The notes under the pieces: model-generated
Told to the model about the DNA's origin: nothing
What the model saw: the letters and a program-made list of their open reading frames with translations, nothing else
The model's database searches: none
Source: Seleniivibrio sp.
GTDB taxonomy: Bacteria; Chrysiogenota; Deferribacteres; Deferribacterales; Geovibrionaceae
DNA length: 64,000 bases
NCBI RefSeq assembly: GCF_021209385.1
Contig: NZ_JAJOIL010000037.1
Coordinates: 222,067-286,066 of the forward strand
Reading direction: 5' to 3'
Made by a program: the position numbers and the translations under genes
In this document: piece after piece, positions 60,373 to 64,000 of the stretch
Layout: every line of letters begins with the position of its first letter
Position numbering within the stretch: the stretch's first letter is position 1

Positions 60373-63300
60373 TTAGAATTTGACATTGACTCCCATGTTA
60401 AAGGTCCGGGTAACCGGATACGGCTCAACATTTATTTCCCCGGTCGCTGTAGATTCCGGATCCGCACCCGGAAGCATATCATCCCATGTGGTCAGGTTGC
60501 TTCCGTTAAGATATATACGGGCGTAGGAAATCCCGATTTTCCTGAGTACTTTATCTGGAAGGGTGTACCCTATTTCAGCATTTTTCAGCCGAAGATAACT
60601 GGCATCTCTGGTCCAAAAAGTAGAATTCTGATAGTTGCTTGAATTATCCCCCGCGCTAAAATGAGGATAATTAATTGGAAGTCCCTTTTCGTAACGTTGC
60701 TGGCTCCAGCTTTCGATCAAATAGTCCGGAGCATTTGCTCCTTCAGCAAATCCCATGATATAACGTCTTGAATATTGAACAGAAACATTGGCTGCTCCCT
60801 GAAATAAAACTGAAAAATCAAATCCTTTGTACGCTCCGCCAAATGAGAACCCAAATATCTTTTCAGGGAAATTAGAATATCCTATGGGAACTGAATCGTC
60901 ATTGTCAATTATTCCGTCTCCGTTGACATCTTTATATCTGATGTCTCCCGGTTGAATTTTATTACTTTGCCAATTGTAAACAGGCCTGTTTGGATCATTA
61001 ACTTCTTCCCATGTATTAAACAAGCCATCGGCTATAAGTCCGAAATATTGTCCATATCGCCTACCGGTTTCGTCTTGATAAGAATAAGTATTTTTACTTC
61101 ATCCATATAGATGATTTTGTTATGCGCGTAACTGTAGTTTGCTTTTACCCAGTAATCTAATTTGCCCAACCTATCACTGAATGAAGCCTCAATTTCATAT
61201 CCGGTATTCCTCATTTTACCGAGGTTATAGACGGGAAGTGTTGCCCCGACAATTACAGGATCCGTGTTTCTGGAAGAAAGGATATTGTTCCGGTTTTCCC
61301 TAAAGTAATCAAACGAAGCTTTTACTTTATCTTTTAGTAAGGCCAAATCCACTCCTAAATCCCACTTTTTTGCCTTCTCCCAGGTAAGATCGGGATTACC
61401 GAGCATACCTTCCAGAGAACCCTGATAACCATTTTGGGTTGATCCGTATTCTCCAAACTGATAAAAATTATCCGTATAGCTATAGGCTGCAGGTTGGTAT
61501 AAAAATCTGTTTCCACCCACTTTGTCATTCCCGACTTCTCCGTATGAACCCCTGATTTTCATATAGGTCAGGTAATCATTCTGGGGGAAGAACAATTCTT
61601 CTGTTGGGATCCAACCAAGAGAATAGGCGGGGAAAAAGCCAAATCGTTTCCCGGGTGCAAAGTTTTCCGTCCCATTATAGCCAAGATTAAATTCTGCCAG
61701 GTAGCGGCTCTTAAAATCGTAAGTTACCCTACCTACAATACCCTGGTACCCGTTTGGAACCAGGTACTGCAAAGTCGGATCGTGCCGTTTGCTTTGGTTG
61801 TACATGACTAAGCCGCTCAAATTATGATACCCAAATTTCCTTGCATAATTAACCCCGACTTCTATGTATGTCTTTCTGTTTTTACTGATCGTTTCAGTAA
61901 AAGTATACGGTTCAGGATTTGATTGAGGGATGTATACGATAGACTGATCCTCTAATCGTTGAGCCCTGTAAGTCACCGCTTGCGCCTTATAATTTTTATC
62001 ATGTTCGTTATAATTATTATAGGAATAGGTGAAATGTGTCACCAATCCTTTGGTAATAAAACCAAGATCATAATCAACCCGAAAAGAACTGTTCAGGTAG
62101 TCCCGGTAATTTTTTTGATATCCTTCACTTAATAACCAGGAAATTGGTGTCATCGTGGTTGTAGCGCCGTCAAGAATTACATATCTGCCACCAGTATCAG
62201 CAAGATCAGGATGATCAACAGGATTCCCGGCCCAGCTGGCCTCAAATATTCTTTCAACTGGTGCAGCCGTTCCCTTTCTTTGTTCTATCTGGGCTGACAG
62301 ATTAATGCTCACGGAGAGGCGTTTGGTAACATTGAAATCGAAGTTTGAACGGATATTGTACCTTTTATATTTCATCTGGGCATCAAAATCTTCAATTACA
62401 TCCGTATGCTTAATCAGACCTTCCTGGTCAAAAAAGCCCCCGGATATAAAATATTTGACGTTATCAGTTCCTCCCGAAATATTCACGTTATGCTGGGTTT
62501 GACCGGCATTTTTATCAAACATGTAGGGAAACCAGTCTATATCAGGATAAAAAACCGGGTCGTCGTGTGCTTTATAATGGGCAATAGCCTCATCAGAATA
62601 TTGAGGCGCATATCCACCTGTAATATACCCGTCGTACTTTTTAGCTTCATTGAAACTCGTTGCATAGTCATAGGCATTCATGCTATGACGAACATCTGTA
62701 AAATGTGAAATGGCATATTGGGCTGTGTAACTGACCTGTGGCCTTCCTACTTTTCCTCTTTTAGTGGTAATCAGCAACACGCCGTTGGCTCCCCTTACCC
62801 CATAAACGGCCGTCGCCGAAGCATCCTTTAAAATAGAGATACTTTCAATTTCATTCGGATCAATATTATTATAATTATCTGCTTCAATTCCGTCAACCAT
62901 GATAAGTGGTTCCTGTTCTCCGGCAAAAGTTCCGATACCCCTTATTCTCAAGGTTGATACATCCTCTCCCGGTTGTCCGCTTCGTTGAACGGATAATAAT
63001 CCCGTCATTCGGCCAACAAGGGCATTACTGATGTTTGCCTGGGGCGACTGCAACAAATCCTCCGTCCCGATTGCTGCAATTGAACCGGTGATCGAAGCTT
63101 TCTTTTGCGTACCGTATCCAACTACCACAACGTCGCCAACCTCAACTGTTTGCTCTTCCATTACAATAGAGAAGTAATTTTTATTGCCGACAGAAACTTC
63201 CTGGATTTTCATCCCAACAAAGGAAAATAACAGGGTTTTTGCCTCTCCGGCGTAAACCAGTTTGAAATTACCACCCCCATCGGTAATCGTTCCTGTAACA

Positions 63301-63540
63301 GTTCCTTTAATAGCTACTGTTACACCTGGAATTGGCACATTTTTATTATCAGTCACTTTCCCGGTTATTTCCTTTCGTTGGTCAGGTTGATCAACCTCAG
63401 AATTTATTTCGTCCGGGTTATCCATCGCAGTTACAGTGGTCGTTGCGGAAACAGTAGAAAAAACAGACATATTTTTATTGTCAGGAGTAGTTTTTTCAGG
63501 TATCGGAGATACGACAGTTCATAAAACTCGTTTTTTTCAT
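60373..63540 (-). pseudogene. SusC-like TonB-dependent receptor, three single-base frame breaks
   Basis: The gene encodes a signal peptide, a CarboxypepD_reg-like domain ('KEITGKVTDNKNVPIPGVTV'), plug ('VEVGDVVVVGYGTQKKASIT', 'ISILKDASATAVYGVRGANG') and a barrel ending '...YPVTRTFNMGVNVKF'. Continuous translation needs one added base in each of three homopolymers: 63531-63537, 63458-63463 and 61091-61095. The repaired N-terminus reads 'MKKNEFYELSYLRYLKK', the common Bacteroidota SusC start. All three changes are single-base deletions in runs, which looks like sequencing error. Confidence 0.88.
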
Positions 63541-63760
63541 AAATTGATACTTTTAAAATTGTACTTATAAGACCGTCTTTTGTTGGTTAATTTAATTGGA
63601 ATGATTTTTCAATAGGCAGAATATTTATATGTCTGATCAAAAGTATCGACTACATTGATTAGCGAAGGAGAGAAATGTTACAAATGTAGTGTAGCAGTGT
63701 TACTGCCTTTACATATTGGCAAATTATAGAAGTATTTTAGTGGAAATTATGATACCTGGT

Positions 63761-64000
63761 ATGAATAAAATAAAAATAGTTGAAATAATTTTTTTGATTC
63801 TTTTTTGTCATTCCGTATTTAGTCAAGGCTTTGATTTTAAATTCAAAAGCTTTTCCATCGAGGATGGATTATCCCATAATGTTGTGGAATGTATGTTACA
63901 GGACAGCAGGGGTTTTATCTGGATTGGCACTCCGGATGGGTTAAATAAGTTCGATGGCTATTCCTTCACCGTGTACAGGCCGGGCTTATTGAATGAAAAC
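63761..64000 (+). CDS. Hybrid two-component system sensor (HTCS), N-terminal part
   Basis: The first 80 residues show a signal peptide ('FCHSVFSQGFDF') and the first Reg_prop beta-propeller repeats ('FSIEDGLSHNVVECMLQDSR', 'GFIWIGTPDGLNKFDGYSF'). HTCS proteins sense glycans in the periplasm and induce neighbouring susCD operons in Bacteroidota. It is divergent from the SusC/D genes. An ATG at 63749 is in frame; 63761 is preferred because it begins the signal peptide. The gene continues past the window. Confidence 0.85.
   Translation, partial: MNKIKIVEIIFLILFCHSVFSQGFDFKFKSFSIEDGLSHNVVECMLQDSRGFIWIGTPDGLNKFDGYSFTVYRPGLLNEN

Noticed and set aside
1..64000. CRISPR arrays, prophage, integrase or insertion sequence transposase
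   Set aside because: No regularly spaced direct repeats and no recognisable phage or transposase protein were seen on either strand.

Overview
The window joins two unrelated genomes. Positions 1 to about 56,549 come from one Gram-negative, motile, respiring bacterium. Its gene mix (futalosine-route menaquinone synthesis, a caa3-type oxidase, paired phenylacetate-CoA ligases with a branched-chain amino acid type ABC transporter, many sensory proteins) fits a member of the Deferribacterota (Geovibrio/Denitrovibrio-like). That placement is inferred from protein character; no rRNA or tRNA gene is visible. From about 56,550 to 64,000 the sequence is typical Bacteroidota: SusC/SusD outer-membrane pairs and the start of a hybrid two-component regulator. 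The join lies inside a codon run and cuts two genes at once, a SpoU/TrmL-type RNA methyltransferase on the left and a SusC barrel on the right. The right-hand part also carries several single-base length changes in homopolymers that break its genes. I read it as an assembly or read chimera, not a natural island.

Layout of the first genome. 1-680: AzlCD amino acid exporter. 677-7,327: tightly packed reverse operon for an A2-type caa3 cytochrome oxidase (cytochrome c, Sco, CoxA, CoxC, CoxD, diheme CoxB, CtaB) plus a coiled-coil protein. 7,413-12,203: Fe-S/zinc cluster protein, heme-binding histidine kinase with its response regulator, and a chemoreceptor. 12,328-17,338: RlmI-like methyltransferase and a PotABCD polyamine importer. 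17,474-28,447: two large paralogous lipoproteins flanking gltX-glnS, a tandem-HD c-di-GMP phosphodiesterase and a zinc ribbon protein. 28,541-36,752: nitrilase-like amidase, Cys-rich small protein, a PEP-synthase-like ATP-grasp fusion with ArsR-type regulator, receiver protein, GGDEF-EAL protein and MATE exporter. 36,962-44,459: arylacetate activation and uptake cluster (two PaaK ligases, ACT protein, LivHMGF without a binding protein). 44,536-47,543: lipid A/LPS glycosylation operon. 47,741-49,785: sigma-54 driven amtB, two kinds of intergenic repeat and a DUF3124 protein. 50,046-54,910: second chemoreceptor and an envelope-stress cassette (rpoE-rseA-rseB-degP) behind its own sigma-E-type promoter. 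54,978-56,549: vapBC toxin-antitoxin, mqnA and the truncated methyltransferase.

The picture is of an organism that respires (including at low oxygen), scavenges ammonium, polyamines and aromatic acids, and invests heavily in signalling and envelope maintenance. I found no CRISPR array, prophage, insertion sequence transposase or secondary-metabolite cluster. The points most worth following are the paralogous lipoproteins, the ATP-grasp fusion overlapping the Cys-rich gene, the small palindromic elements near 42.6 and 49.2 kb, and the chimeric junction, which must be settled before anything beyond 56.5 kb is interpreted.
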